Below, in pieces: positions 17,801 to 27,709 of a stretch of 48,187 bases of DNA. The DNA is from Acetobacteraceae bacterium. Lineage in GTDB: Bacteria > Pseudomonadota > Alphaproteobacteria > Acetobacterales > Acetobacteraceae. The position numbers and the translations under genes were made by a program. Under the pieces are notes generated by a model, which saw only the letters and a program-made list of their open reading frames with translations, had not been told where the DNA came from and did not search any database. The stretch covers positions 1 through 48,187 of the forward strand of contig JAIEOP010000332.1 in NCBI GenBank assembly GCA_019750465.1. The letters are read 5' to 3'. The first letter of the stretch is position 1, and each line of letters starts with the position of its first letter.

Positions 17801-20183
17801 GGTCGAGGTATTCCTTCGCCACGCGCTCAAATGCCGCGACCGTGTCGTCGGCAGGATCGTCCGCGAGCGCCTCGTCCGAACCATGGACAGGCGGCTCAAG
17901 GAGGCTGACTTCGGCGACACGACGAGTCTCCGCGACGAACACACCAGGCGTTCCAGGCGCAACCCCGACGTCCGCGTAGTACGTCCTGGAAAGCGCCTTG
18001 CAGAGGTTCTCCACGTACTGCGGGACCTCCGCGGCCTGGCTCGCTGGGCTGCCGACGATGCGACGGATCCCCTCCGCGAGTTGCCTGGCCTTCACGGCGA
18101 TCTCGGCGAGGCGGAGCGGGTGCCATGGGGTGACGATGACCCCGGGCCTGAACCCGTCCAGGGACGCTGCGCCAATGGCCAGCAGCGGCGCCCAGAGATC
18201 CCGGACGCAGACACCTGCGCGCGCCCTCGACGCCAGCGCCCGAAGCAACTCGCCGTATCTGGCGGCTTGGAGGAGAAGGGCATCATCAGCGAGGCCCCCG
18301 CCCGTCTTCATCGCGCGGATGGCCTTCGTGTACTCCTCCTGGAAGGAATCGAAGGCTGCGCTGAGCGTTTTCGCGTCGGCGTCCTCGACGATTCTGTCCG
18401 ACACCGCCCTAGCCAGGCTGCTCCGCCAGTTCTCGTCTACCCGGTGCTCGGGCTTACGGGGATCGGCCAGGCGGCCGTCGCTCTCACCTGCGACATCGCT
18501 GATGGTGGCCGCCTTGGTTAGGTCGACGGCCTGGATGGCCCCATGCCGATCGTAGCGATTCGCCGAAACCTGTGCGGTCAGCAGGGGAACCGGACCCTGG
18601 CCGTGGGCGAGGACTTCCAAGTCCAGGGGGAAGGCCGTGATCATGGAGTCCGGCGGCGGGGTCCAGATCATCTGCGCGCGGAGTGCCTTCGCGGACGCGG
18701 AACCCGCCGCGCCGGACGCGGCTGCGGCGCGCGGAACTGCGAACGCCTTGAAGGCAAAGTGGACTGCGTCCTTGCCCGTGGACTCAACCTCGTCCGCGTC
18801 TGCGGGGATCTGCGCCTCCCAGTCCTCCGACCAACAGCGACCGAAGTCGAGCAGGACGTCGGGGCCGACGAGAGCGGCGAGACCGCGCCACCGGTCCCGG
18901 AGCACCCGGCATAGCTTGGTATTCTTTTCCTTGGTCCAGAACTCCAGGTCGTCGCTGTCTTCCAGACGGACGAGCAAGACAGTGTCCTTTGCCTCGTCCG
19001 GGTCCAACCTCGCCCGCTCCACAAGGCGCAACATGCCCTCGGCGAGGTCTGCGGTCTCGATGGGCTTGCGGAAGACGAGCTTCTCCCAACGCCGGTAGAG
19101 CTTCGGGTCGGCGCGCAGCCGCTCCCGGTGGTCGTCGAAGAACTTGTCGTAAGCTTCCCTAGGGCGGGACGCATCGGACTTTAGGTCGTCTAGCAGCTCA
19201 TTGTCGGCGGAGCCGAGGGCCTTGGGGAACTTCTTGGCGAAGAGGAGCCGCGTCTCCTCGCCGAAGGTGAGCTTCTCCTTACGCCGATCGTCCGCGAACA
19301 GGCGAGAGGTCACCTCCCAAGGGATCTCCGCGGCTTGCTGCTGGGCCGCTGTCCAACCGCCGTCCCCAACATGCGGATCTGCGATTAGTGCTTCCAGCGC
19401 CGTCCGTGCGTCATCCGAGATCTGACCGCCTGCCTTCAGAGCCTGTAGCCGCTTGCGGAGGTCGGCTCTGGGTAGCGGCACGCCGTCCTTGCCCTGAAGA
19501 TGGAGCGCAGGCTTCACCTCCTCCTGGAGCCGCCTGAAGAACTGCTCCGCCTCGGCTACGTCCGCCAACTTTGCACGCGTATCTCCGGCGTCGCGCGGCA
19601 ATCTGAGCGCAGGCAGTGCGCGCCTAGCTGCGTTGGCTAGCGTGAGGCCATCAGCTGCGTTCTCGTTGTGCGAGACCAGCCGGATAGCGAACTCCGCGAC
19701 ACGGCGGGCGTCGAAGCCGACCCCCGATCGGATCAGTCCACGGAGTATGGTAGTCAGCTCGTTACGCTTCTCGTCGTCGGCTCCCGGCATCGCCTGCGCT
19801 GCCCAAGGCGCTGCGTCCTCGAGCAGCCATTCGTCATCGATGTGTTCGACGTGGGAGAGGCTCTGCTCGACGGACTTCACGTCCCTGGCAGGCACCGAGA
19901 ATAGGGTTAGCAGGACGTCGGGGTCTGCGTGATTTCGATGGTGCGTCGCGGTGTCATCCGAGACGCGCGCACCGCCGACTGGATCGGAGGCGAGGTCGGG
20001 ATGCACGCACGCATCCACCCGGCCGCCGGAGACCGACAATGCCGCCACCTCGCGCGCGATAGAGCAGGCGACTTGGGGCGCGAGCCCCATGACGCCGTAC
20101 AGCAGGCGCCCTGGCGGCGGAGGGTCGAGAAGGCCAGAAAGCCGCTCGGCGGCGACCTTCCCGATGAGGTCATGCGGCTGCAT
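14826..20183 (-). CDS. sspH: SspH/DptH-like FtsK/HerA-type ATPase of the phosphorothioate restriction module
   Basis: This is a very large protein of 1,785 residues. The C-terminal quarter is an FtsK/HerA-like motor: Walker A GTTGSGKG near residue 1545, LIDPKKGVDYAWARKLP, Walker B ILVFFDEVANW near 1647, and MIYQRADNQVMTMQLRTN. The N-terminal 1,400 residues are helical with no recognised enzyme motif. The size and motor match the DptH family of phosphorothioate-dependent restriction. Published SspFGH acts on DNA lacking the modification and blocks phage replication. ATG 20183 overlaps the sspG stop by 14 bases. The naming follows gene order and homology to Dpt proteins. Confidence 0.88.
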   Translation of the reverse strand: MQPHDLIGKVAAERLSGLLDPPPPGRLLYGVMGLAPQVACSIAREVAALSVSGGRVDACVHPDLASDPVGGARVSDDTATHHRNHADPDVLLTLFSVPARDVKSVEQSLSHVEHIDDEWLLEDAAPWAAQAMPGADDEKRNELTTILRGLIRSGVGFDARRVAEFAIRLVSHNENAADGLTLANAARRALPALRLPRDAGDTRAKLADVAEAEQFFRRLQEEVKPALHLQGKDGVPLPRADLRKRLQALKAGGQISDDARTALEALIADPHVGDGGWTAAQQQAAEIPWEVTSRLFADDRRKEKLTFGEETRLLFAKKFPKALGSADNELLDDLKSDASRPREAYDKFFDDHRERLRADPKLYRRWEKLVFRKPIETADLAEGMLRLVERARLDPDEAKDTVLLVRLEDSDDLEFWTKEKNTKLCRVLRDRWRGLAALVGPDVLLDFGRCWSEDWEAQIPADADEVESTGKDAVHFAFKAFAVPRAAAASGAAGSASAKALRAQMIWTPPPDSMITAFPLDLEVLAHGQGPVPLLTAQVSANRYDRHGAIQAVDLTKAATISDVAGESDGRLADPRKPEHRVDENWRSSLARAVSDRIVEDADAKTLSAAFDSFQEEYTKAIRAMKTGGGLADDALLLQAARYGELLRALASRARAGVCVRDLWAPLLAIGAASLDGFRPGVIVTPWHPLRLAEIAVKARQLAEGIRRIVGSPASQAAEVPQYVENLCKALSRTYYADVGVAPGTPGVFVAETRRVAEVSLLEPPVHGSDEALADDPADDTVAAFERVAKEYLDLRPHEKASFSTVLMDAESEDLPVSMAESMARRIDGDPTLRCDLVLTHENVGSLRRIYERQNRRIGHEVDASLTSEAARNFLSRLRVAIVNQDLLDQAGLKGHDIVVLQDVIARRAAVKWTRASGVGASDLATHVPTDRSRRKPFHKGDTASGVYLTTPGNPEPVQAYIDALHDVLEGRASEDGDPWLPMQEVQFQSGRVQQVLSKAHRLANWVMTFDRLADKRLIGSSDRRIIRHFSQPRSDHNVIISAEIGEEALGDRLIGDLRTALPSESSDTLLGILRRIHRASATLSGAIVMRAAQSANHAQELLGLVLAQREIELLVASEADDYRVAWFFLDDVWPWLSLESIRADLLGVCFATTAAGPSIRLVVAEAKFVGQASLSEQRHRSLEQLSATYATLYQRLVAPGGTVDPATWRNRIADLVLENIEPFDQIGGQPLSRWLADLRSRDTRLEMSGHSLVFVHDTSDLGVDNPIVPDADEPRAQRRRIAQWILGRGTVANSLRGLLAPDAKSQIWTPKDWPEDSERPAPIQQTEDTAAVVPPPLVDDGSAELADGEVGRNGNDAPPAGSGGEAGPGPVSPDASPPAATGWLPEVHAVLAGMGRASATDEGDAWLQAQVKQLQSALQKEGMDAPVLASRLTPNSGLVDLDGRSVTVAWLERKQTELLTKYSLDIIRISPKAGRVVVGLRRPKRVVLHLAEAWRRRRLEQTAPRSNMAFVLGEKEDDGELFYLPLGGAFGDQERAAPHSIVSGTTGSGKGILATSLMLDVCAFNDPSLVEIRLIDPKKGVDYAWARKLPHLKDDIVDDKTKAVELFKKLVQEMEDRYETLRLAGVANIDQFNRRVGTAASGLMPRILVFFDEVANWMQDDDFKEAVEPLINEIATKSRAAGIHLFMIYQRADNQVMTMQLRTNLGNKLVLRLGDEGSSRIALGEKGAERLLGKGHLIAKLDSDEKVYCQVPFIDEEEVFQLAEAIAAGWGNVAGAAQAASKAA

Positions 20184-21825
20184 GCTGCGAACTCCCAGCG
20201 GCGGCGCGGCCCGAGGCGAAGGGATTCACGACGAAGGCGCAGTCGTCGGATTTCCGATTGATGAATCCGAGGACCCGGAGACGTTCCTCCAGACGCCGCT
20301 CGTTCTCTCGGAGCGACTCCAAGGGTACCGGCAGCTCGCCGCTCGCGGTCCGCGCCTCCTCAGGTCCGACGACGATGTGGTAGCGGCGTTGCAGGAGGGC
20401 GAGGAACTGACCGAGCTCCATGGCGGAGCGGACGTTCGCAAGAACCAGAGCCTCCAGCAGGCCGTCCGATGGCGAGTACCACGTCCCTGCGCGACGGCGC
20501 GCCGTCAGCAGACCGACCTTCTTCGCATGGGCCGTGAACGTCGAGCCGATGTCGTGGCTCCTAGTCTTGGCTACGTGAAGCATCGCGTCGAGTTGCTCTG
20601 CCGGTTCGGGCAGTGAGGCCACGCTCGACTTCCGCTTGGCCGACCAAGCGAAGCGCTTGGCCAGAAACTGCGTCGCAGTCGAGCAGTCCATCGGATCGGT
20701 GCCGAGCGCCGTCCATTCGTCCGTCTCGGCATACGATGTCACGAAGGCGTCCACTGCGAGCGACGGGAGCGCCTTGTGGGCCTTGTACCTGTCGGACGAG
20801 AGGGCTTGGACTGGGTTATTCCGCGCTGATCCCGACATCTCCATGACAAACGGCAGTGGACTCCCCCGCCCGGCGACACTCGTCCCGCGCTCAACGACAT
20901 AGATGACCTGGTGCAATCCGCTCAGACGCATCAGGAACTCAAGGGCGTCCTCGTGCGGAATCGCGGACTGCCGGAGGACCGCCAACCAATCCCGCGCGAG
21001 CTCGTCGTACCTATCGAGATGGGGGACGGGCAGATAACCGATGCTCGGCGCATCCACCCACTTCGGCTGGTCCGCCGTCGCGTCTGCCTCGGGCCCTTGG
21101 AGGCGCCGTGCGATCCGATTCCATGGCCCGTCCACGCCCAGCAGCCGCCTAGCAACAAGGTCGCCGAGTTCTGCGCGGTGCCGCGAGCGGTTCAGCATCA
21201 GGTAGAGAAGTTCACCAGTGCGCTGGAAGAAGCGGCGGTCGAGGTGGTAGCGGCCGTCCACCGGCTTCACGTCTGGGAACAGCATGGCCTCGCCGACGGG
21301 CTGAAGGTGCCAGGAGGTCCACCGCTTGTCGCCGAACTGCTCGACGGCGGCGCTCCGCAGCAGCTCAAGCGACTCCGCGAATTGGAGGAAGTCGTTGGAG
21401 AAGGCCCGCGGGAGATACGAGAAATCGAGCTCCGGGAAGGATAGCCGAGTGGCGTCCAGCCACTGCTGCCAAAGCACGTCGTCGTTGGCCCCCTCGCGGG
21501 CGGCGATCTTGATGGCCTCCTTATCCCGGAACAGCAGGTGACGGAGGTTGGTGTTGAGCTTCATCCGGTAGACTTGGCGCTCGTGTTGCGGCGCCTCGGG
21601 CGTGCCGTCCGGACCAGGGAACAGCGGGAGCCCCTCGCGGTGTCGGTATGTGAGGAGGTGGAGACACTCGATGAGAGTGAACCAAGGCGGCTGGTCGTCG
21701 TAGAGAGCCAGGCCCCAGATGGCCGGGTCGCACCAGACGGTGACCGCGTGGATGCGCTGGCCCTCGGGGACGGGCATCGCCCCCGGTGCCAGCCAGAGCT
21801 CGGAGTTCGAGTGGTTGCTCGCCAT
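20170..21825 (-). CDS. sspG: SspG/DptG-like restriction protein
   Basis: A 551-residue protein lies between the SspF- and SspH-like genes, the position that DptG/SspG occupies. No Walker or nuclease motif is evident. The sequence is helical and rich in Trp in the N-terminal half (LAPGAMPVPEGQRIHAVTVW), with a basic C-terminal part (RREERLRVLGFINRKSDD-like). ATG 21825 lies three bases after the sspF stop. Assignment rests mainly on synteny and size, so the exact name is inferred. Confidence 0.72.
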   Translation of the reverse strand: MASNHSNSELWLAPGAMPVPEGQRIHAVTVWCDPAIWGLALYDDQPPWFTLIECLHLLTYRHREGLPLFPGPDGTPEAPQHERQVYRMKLNTNLRHLLFRDKEAIKIAAREGANDDVLWQQWLDATRLSFPELDFSYLPRAFSNDFLQFAESLELLRSAAVEQFGDKRWTSWHLQPVGEAMLFPDVKPVDGRYHLDRRFFQRTGELLYLMLNRSRHRAELGDLVARRLLGVDGPWNRIARRLQGPEADATADQPKWVDAPSIGYLPVPHLDRYDELARDWLAVLRQSAIPHEDALEFLMRLSGLHQVIYVVERGTSVAGRGSPLPFVMEMSGSARNNPVQALSSDRYKAHKALPSLAVDAFVTSYAETDEWTALGTDPMDCSTATQFLAKRFAWSAKRKSSVASLPEPAEQLDAMLHVAKTRSHDIGSTFTAHAKKVGLLTARRRAGTWYSPSDGLLEALVLANVRSAMELGQFLALLQRRYHIVVGPEEARTASGELPVPLESLRENERRLEERLRVLGFINRKSDDCAFVVNPFASGRAAAGSSQHAAA

Positions 21826-21828
21826 GAT

Positions 21829-23709
21829 CTAGGCTCCGATGTCCCGGCCCGCGATGCTCCCGTCACGCATCACCGAGAGAATCCTGATCTGCTGCGCGTC
21901 CCCGTCGTCGGACGCGAAGCGCTCCTGGATGAACGACGAGGCGGTCAGGGCAAAATGACGGACCTCCTGCTGGCACTGGCGCGAGAAGCTGGAGGGCAGG
22001 CTGCCGTCGGCGACCCGCATCAGGTACTCGAACAGGAGTGGCCGAAGCTCTAGGGAAGCGAGGACGAGGTCCGGTTGGCCGAGAGAGCGCAGGGCCACCT
22101 GCAGACGAGGGCGCCCCGTCGCACGATCGATGGACGACGACAGCCGCTGGGGGCTTACACCGCGGCGCTCCACGGCGGGCAGCGTCGTGAACCTTCCACT
22201 CGCGCCCTCCGCGCGTCCAATGGACCGGGCGAGCCACACCCGTTCGGTCTCCTCGACCATCATGCCCGTAAGCGTCCGGTTCATCCCCTTAACGAGGCGC
22301 TTCATGACTGCTTCGACGATCGAGGGGTCCGGCGGCATCGTGGACGCCAGCGCGTCGGCAAAAGAGAGGTAGTCCCCGGCGTGGTGGAAGATGGTGAGGC
22401 GCCACGGGGATAGCGGCCCGCTCCCTTCCGGCTCGTCCATCAGGAAGAACAGGCGTCGCCGCTGCGCCTCGAGCGTCCCCATGAAGCTCTCGCCGTTGGC
22501 CGCGGCTTCCGAGCCTGTCTTGTAGGCGCGGAGCCGCTTCTCGAAGAGACGCGCCCCGTACACGGGATCCCGTGCCTCCAGCCCCGCAGCGAGCGGCGCG
22601 GGCACCCCATCGAGTAGCAGGTTGTCCATAGGGGTGTTGGTCTCGTGCCCGATACCGAAGGTCTCGAGCGCCGAGAAAACCGTCAGTGCGCGCCGCTTCT
22701 CGGGTCTCACGTTCAGCCCGACGGCGTTGTTGAACGGATTGACGTTCCGATAGTCCTCGTCCTTGGCGCGGCGGCGAGCATCGGCACAGCCGAGGAGTGG
22801 GCGGTCCTTCCGCCTGGAGTCACCGAGCAGCACGTTCACGGCCAGGATGAGGATTTGCCTGATGGGCACGTGCTGGTCGTTCAAGGCGGCGATGCGGATG
22901 GCTGCCTTCAGGCGTCGCCGGAAGGCGTCGGAGCCGTCTGGGCCCTTGCCCTGCAGCAGCGCCCGGTTCAGGCGGATGGGACAGGGGTTCGCGTCTAGCG
23001 CCATCTGCGGGCACCCGGCACAGCCGGACCCCCACGCCTCGTGTTCCAGGATCCCGTCGAAGACCGCGTCGAGGGTCTCGCCTGTCACCGTACGGCTGAG
23101 GTTCAACAGACGGACCCGAAGCGCGCCATCGTCGGCGACTTCGAGATCCCGGTGAAGCATATCGGTCAGCGCGTCCAGCACAGCCTCATAGCGCGAGGCC
23201 CGCTCAGAGCCGGGTTCGGCGTGGTCGCGTGCGTCGCGCCAGAACTTGAGGAGCTGCCCGTCGTTCGCTGCTACGAGATAGAGCGTGTCCCGGTCCTCGC
23301 CGAGGAGACACCGGGTGACCCCCTCGATCTCCTGCGCCTTGGACGCATCGGTGAGCTGACTGAGGTCGCGGATGACGCGGAGGGGCCTACCGTGGACCTC
23401 GGTTCGGAGGATGCCTCCCTTGCCGGGCCAATCCGCAGGGTCGCCCCCAGCGGAATCGAGGAAGAACTTGCGGATGTGATAGGTCTTCCCATCCCCGGCC
23501 GTGCCAGTGAGGATGACACTGGTAGGGTCGTCTCCGAGCAGCGCGTCGACCATCGCCGCGAGCTTTGGGGCGGGTGCCTCGATCGGGCGCACCCCGTGCT
23601 TCGTCACGGCAGCCTGCACGTGCTCATCGGCGAGCGCGTCCGAGGCCGCGGACGGCCCGTAGCTGGCCAGGAACGCGACAAGCGGATTGTCGATCATGGT
23701 CGCGCTCAT
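21829..23709 (-). CDS. sspF: SspF/DptF-like ATPase of the phosphorothioate restriction module
   Basis: This protein of 626 residues has a P-loop GTAGDGKT at residues 69-76 in the context SVILTGTAGDGKTYHIRKF, as in DptF. A further block with cysteines (CAGCPQMALDANPC) may bind a metal. ATG 23709 overlaps the sspD stop (ATGA). An upstream extension of the open frame to 23940 lies wholly within sspD and is not coding. It is part of the FGH restriction trio with the next two genes. Confidence 0.87.
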   Translation of the reverse strand: MSATMIDNPLVAFLASYGPSAASDALADEHVQAAVTKHGVRPIEAPAPKLAAMVDALLGDDPTSVILTGTAGDGKTYHIRKFFLDSAGGDPADWPGKGGILRTEVHGRPLRVIRDLSQLTDASKAQEIEGVTRCLLGEDRDTLYLVAANDGQLLKFWRDARDHAEPGSERASRYEAVLDALTDMLHRDLEVADDGALRVRLLNLSRTVTGETLDAVFDGILEHEAWGSGCAGCPQMALDANPCPIRLNRALLQGKGPDGSDAFRRRLKAAIRIAALNDQHVPIRQILILAVNVLLGDSRRKDRPLLGCADARRRAKDEDYRNVNPFNNAVGLNVRPEKRRALTVFSALETFGIGHETNTPMDNLLLDGVPAPLAAGLEARDPVYGARLFEKRLRAYKTGSEAAANGESFMGTLEAQRRRLFFLMDEPEGSGPLSPWRLTIFHHAGDYLSFADALASTMPPDPSIVEAVMKRLVKGMNRTLTGMMVEETERVWLARSIGRAEGASGRFTTLPAVERRGVSPQRLSSSIDRATGRPRLQVALRSLGQPDLVLASLELRPLLFEYLMRVADGSLPSSFSRQCQQEVRHFALTASSFIQERFASDDGDAQQIRILSVMRDGSIAGRDIGA

Positions 23710-24518
23710 AGGTGGCAGATCGCGCAGCCGTCGTCGTCCGACTTCGGCTTCATGGCGCGCCTTGGCATGCGCTCGACATCGTCGAGGGACCGGCCGTCCA
23801 CCCAGGTGTAGCGGCGCCCATTCCGGCCGCTCTCGTATTCTTTCGCCTTCTCGAAGAGCTCGGGGTGGCGCTCCTTCAGCCCCTGCCACTCGCCGATCTG
23901 CTGGTAGAAGCAGAAGTAGCAGCCCGACCGGGATCGCCACTCGTAGTACTCCGGCGCCCCAAGGCCGCTTTCCTCGAGCAGGCGCTGGACGTCGGCGAGG
24001 GTGATGCCTTCGTCCTTGAACGGGTAGACCGGCGTGATGTTCGGTTGCTCGGAGAGCAGTACCGGCTTGCCGTTCCCGAGGTATCCCGCGCGGTTCTCGT
24101 CGGCGCGGATTGCGATGTACGAATACGCCCTGTCGGAGCCGATGTGCCGCTCAAAGGGATGGATCTTCAGCATGCGCGTGCACCAGCGCGACCGCGGGCT
24201 GGGCAGAAACCCAGAGAAATGGTCGTAGAGGACCACATCGAATGGGCTGCGCCCCGGCTTTTCGCCAACGCCGAGCATCTCGAGCGCCGTGATGCGGGTC
24301 ACCTTCCGTCCGAGCACGTGCTCCAGGCGCTCGAAGTAGTCATAGGTCTCCGGGAGCTCCGCGCCCGTGTCGGAGAACACGTACTCGAAGGCGACCTCCG
24401 GGTACCGCTGTGCCAGATAGATGGCGAGCGCTGTGCTGTCCTTCCCTCCCGACAGAGGCACGATGTGGCGTGCCTCAACGTCGCGGACGGCATCCTCCGT
24501 CTTCGCAACCGTGGTCAT
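23706..24518 (-). CDS. sspD: SspD, PAPS reductase-like sulfur transfer ATP pyrophosphatase
   Basis: SspD activates DNA for sulfur insertion and is related to DndC. The PP-loop SGGKDST sits at residues 23-29, after a short N-terminus. Cysteines follow in RWCTRMLK, SGCYFCFYQQ and the C-terminal DDGCAICHL, a pattern fit to hold an iron-sulfur cluster or zinc. At 270 residues it fits SspD rather than the much longer DndC. Start and stop overlap its neighbours by ATGA on both sides. Confidence 0.9.
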   Translation of the reverse strand: MTTVAKTEDAVRDVEARHIVPLSGGKDSTALAIYLAQRYPEVAFEYVFSDTGAELPETYDYFERLEHVLGRKVTRITALEMLGVGEKPGRSPFDVVLYDHFSGFLPSPRSRWCTRMLKIHPFERHIGSDRAYSYIAIRADENRAGYLGNGKPVLLSEQPNITPVYPFKDEGITLADVQRLLEESGLGAPEYYEWRSRSGCYFCFYQQIGEWQGLKERHPELFEKAKEYESGRNGRRYTWVDGRSLDDVERMPRRAMKPKSDDDGCAICHL

Positions 24519-27500
24519 CTCGTCCCCCCTGCGGCAAGCCTCAACGGCGCCGCGCTGTCCCTGATTCTTCGAAGCTGGGCCTCCAGCGCCTCGATGCGCG
24601 CCGTGATGAGTGGCTCCAGATCCCGCCCGGCCGCAGGGTCGGTCATGGCCGCCTCTTCAACGCGCGCTCTGCACTCGCGTAGTGCCTTGCGGAGCTGCGC
24701 CGCCGAGCCGTCCTCCCACTTCTCGATCCCCTGTCGGAGGAGAACCGAGCTGATGGCGCGAGCCGGGCTTTCCGCGGAGTAGCGGTCGTTCTTCGTGTCC
24801 AGGGCGGTTCGCAGAACTGCCTTGTCCGTCATCGTCAGATCCTCCCTGCGGAGGAGGGACGGCACGTCAAAGCACCCGATCCAGTCCTGGACGCCGGAAA
24901 GCGGATCTCCGCCTCGTCCCAGGTTCAGAGCCTCGCCGATGATATCGACAGCCTCACGGACGTAGCCCTCGACTAGGCGGTCTACATCGTTGCGAGCCTT
25001 CTCAAGCATGCGCAGCGTGGACTCGTGGATACCCAGCTTTGGATGCCGGGCACCGAACGCTTCGGGCAGTACGTCGAGAACCAATCTCGCCGGATCGCTG
25101 CCATCGGCGAGCAGGTTGAGCAATTTCCGTCCGTCGTCCGTATGGCGGCGGGACCGCCGGACGCCCTCGGAGACGGTGAGTCGCCACGACGCGAGCGCGT
25201 CCACCGCGAAGCGCACAGCCTCGTCGCTGGAACCTGGCCTGCGATGGCAGAAGACGTAGGCCAACTCCGCGAGGTACCGCAGCGTCTCCGCGTCGGATGG
25301 ATGGACCTCGACCTCGACGTTCCCCGGCTCCAGGAACATCCGGCTCGCGTCGAATCCGAGAACATCGTTGGGGTAGACCCCGTCGACGCGGAGGCTCACC
25401 GCCCGGCCGAACGCCTTGTATCCGGCCACCACCAGCAGCGGGAGCACACCGGCGGGCATACCGATCGGCGCCGTGGAGAGCTTGGCCACGAGATCGCCCA
25501 GAGACTTCGTGCCGGGAACCCTGAAGAACTCGCCGATCGCTTCCCAAGCCGCTCGCAGCCCTGGATCGAGGATCTCGTCGGGTCGGACAAATCGACCTGC
25601 GGTGCCCTCTGCGAGGTGCAGCCCGGTCGCCTCAAGGACGGTGCGGTAGACCGACCCTTCGGCGGACGTCAGCTCCTCGTCGCGGTAGCCGAGCCGGGCG
25701 TCATTTGCCCGCTCCAGGATGCGGGTCAGGACACGGATGCGGGCCGTCTCCATCTGTCGGGAGAGGCGGTTCCGCATCAGCTGGTCGTTCAGGATGCGCG
25801 GGGTGCACTGATAAAGGTCGTCGAGCATCCCGCTCGCCGCCACACCTGCCGGATGGTCCCGGTCAACGCGCAAGCGCTGTCCGGCGCACCACCACTCCGC
25901 TGAGGTCGGCCGGTCAGTTGTCAGGCGGTGCAGCAGGACGGCGAGCTGCCGCCGCGCGACCGCCAGCAGCTCAGCGAGTTCCTGCCGGACCAAGGGATCC
26001 TCGGCCTCAAGCGAGCCGTCGGCCTGGAGCGCCACAAGCGCGTCAATCTCGAGCGCCGCCTCGAACACGGAGATCGGCTCTGATGGCAGTGCGACCAGCG
26101 TGCGATCTTCACCCGGCCAGCCCGCCTCGATGCGCTTCCGCGCCTTATCGAGCTCCTCGGCAGAGTCCGCGAGGACGTAGAGTACTCGTCCCCATGGAGC
26201 CTTCACCGCGTCCACTGCGGGCAGCGCGGCGTCTGCCGCCACGTCGCTGGCGCGGACATACTGCCCCGCGAGGTAGCGCGCAGTGCCGAACTTCAGGTTG
26301 TGGCCGGTCGGCCGGACGAAGGGTGCGGGATGGTTAGCATCGAGGAACGCAAGAAGTTCAAAGCCCTCCATGCGCCGCGCCCGCTCGTCGCGAACGCGAC
26401 CCGCGAGGTCCACGTCGGCGCCGTGCCAGATGGACACGTCGTCGTTCAGTCGGCGGTGCAGGAGCAGCTTTCGGGAGATGAGGGCTTCCACCGCCTTCGC
26501 CGCGCCCTCGGCAGATACGCTTCTCCGGCTGGCGACGGCCGTCTCGAGTGCCGCGCGGGAGAGCCTCCGGCGCTCGCCATCCACCCCCATCTGAAGCAGA
26601 CAGGCTGCCGCCAGCGCCTCGCGCTCGACCTCGTCGTCGGCGCGGCTTCGGGCAGTCTCGGCCTCAACCCAGCGTCGGTGGGAACCCCCGATGCCGACGT
26701 CGGAGCGCATCGCGTCGGAGAAGCCCCGGTAGATCTCCTCCATGCCGACCGGACGTGACAGGTCGGCACCCTCGATGAAGCCGAACAGGCTCCGCTCGTT
26801 CTGGCCGATGCGCGCCACGAGCCGCGGCAGGACATGCAGTGCCGACGCCGAAAGCGGGTACGCCCGGCCAAGCAAGTCGGCGACCCGCGCCTCGTCGACC
26901 ATGCCGTCGAACCAGCCCGCCGCGACTGCCCCCCTCGCGACGCGCCGGAGCGCGGCCTCTTTCGGCGGGACCATCCCTTCAGGTCGGCGCTCCGCGATCA
27001 CGGTGGCGGCGAGCTCGTAGAGCTCCTGGCTGTCCTCGACGAAGCGAATCTGCTCGAAGCGGCCCTCGATCTTTCGCCATTCGTTGCGTGAGGTCTGGTT
27101 CAGGACCGTCGCGTAGGCGAGCAGGTTCTGGTGGAGAAGCAGCGTCAGGCTTGCCGATGGCCCACGTGCCCGGACCGCCCACTCGGCAAGCCGCTGCAAT
27201 GCGTCGAGCTCCCGCGAGCGGCCCTCGTTGACGATGCCCTCAAGGTGCCGACCGAACTCATCCCAGACAATGGCGAGATGGTCCGCGTCATTCACGGCCT
27301 CCAGCGCGTCCAGGGCGGCTTCGATTCCGCGACCCTTCTTTGCCCCAACCGCCTCGCAGAGCGCCGCCGGGAGGTCGCGGACGTGCCCGCTGAGGACGAC
27401 GACTCGGCCCTTGCCTCGCTGCCGTGTCCGGCGCTCGGCCGCGATGGCCAGGTCAGGATCCACCGGGCCCATGCGGGCCACGAGTTCGCCGAGGATCGGC

Positions 27501-27709
27501 TTGTCGCGGTTCGCCACGAGTAGGCAGCCGACACCCGCCGCCAGGGACTTCCCGCTGCCGTAGGCGGCGATCACCATCCGCGCGCCGCTCTCGAGAACAG
27601 CGCGGACGACCGGTGCCGACCGCCGCGTGGGCTGGTAGTGCGCCAGCCTGCGCGGGTCGAGCAGGTCCTCGCGGAGGTTGACGGACCGGAACCGGGCGAT
27701 GCCGCTCAT
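24515..27709 (-). CDS. sspC: SspC-like ATPase of the phosphorothioate modification module
   Basis: A protein of 1,064 residues has an N-terminal P-loop (AAYGSGKS, residues 48-55) and, after it, a helicase/ATPase-like Walker B candidate in LAIVWDEFGRHLEG. The rest is a long helical region without known motifs. It lies between SspB and SspD with ATGA overlaps on both sides, the position of SspC. The family is characterised only as an ATPase needed for modification. Confidence 0.82.
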   Translation of the reverse strand: MSGIARFRSVNLREDLLDPRRLAHYQPTRRSAPVVRAVLESGARMVIAAYGSGKSLAAGVGCLLVANRDKPILGELVARMGPVDPDLAIAAERRTRQRGKGRVVVLSGHVRDLPAALCEAVGAKKGRGIEAALDALEAVNDADHLAIVWDEFGRHLEGIVNEGRSRELDALQRLAEWAVRARGPSASLTLLLHQNLLAYATVLNQTSRNEWRKIEGRFEQIRFVEDSQELYELAATVIAERRPEGMVPPKEAALRRVARGAVAAGWFDGMVDEARVADLLGRAYPLSASALHVLPRLVARIGQNERSLFGFIEGADLSRPVGMEEIYRGFSDAMRSDVGIGGSHRRWVEAETARSRADDEVEREALAAACLLQMGVDGERRRLSRAALETAVASRRSVSAEGAAKAVEALISRKLLLHRRLNDDVSIWHGADVDLAGRVRDERARRMEGFELLAFLDANHPAPFVRPTGHNLKFGTARYLAGQYVRASDVAADAALPAVDAVKAPWGRVLYVLADSAEELDKARKRIEAGWPGEDRTLVALPSEPISVFEAALEIDALVALQADGSLEAEDPLVRQELAELLAVARRQLAVLLHRLTTDRPTSAEWWCAGQRLRVDRDHPAGVAASGMLDDLYQCTPRILNDQLMRNRLSRQMETARIRVLTRILERANDARLGYRDEELTSAEGSVYRTVLEATGLHLAEGTAGRFVRPDEILDPGLRAAWEAIGEFFRVPGTKSLGDLVAKLSTAPIGMPAGVLPLLVVAGYKAFGRAVSLRVDGVYPNDVLGFDASRMFLEPGNVEVEVHPSDAETLRYLAELAYVFCHRRPGSSDEAVRFAVDALASWRLTVSEGVRRSRRHTDDGRKLLNLLADGSDPARLVLDVLPEAFGARHPKLGIHESTLRMLEKARNDVDRLVEGYVREAVDIIGEALNLGRGGDPLSGVQDWIGCFDVPSLLRREDLTMTDKAVLRTALDTKNDRYSAESPARAISSVLLRQGIEKWEDGSAAQLRKALRECRARVEEAAMTDPAAGRDLEPLITARIEALEAQLRRIRDSAAPLRLAAGGTR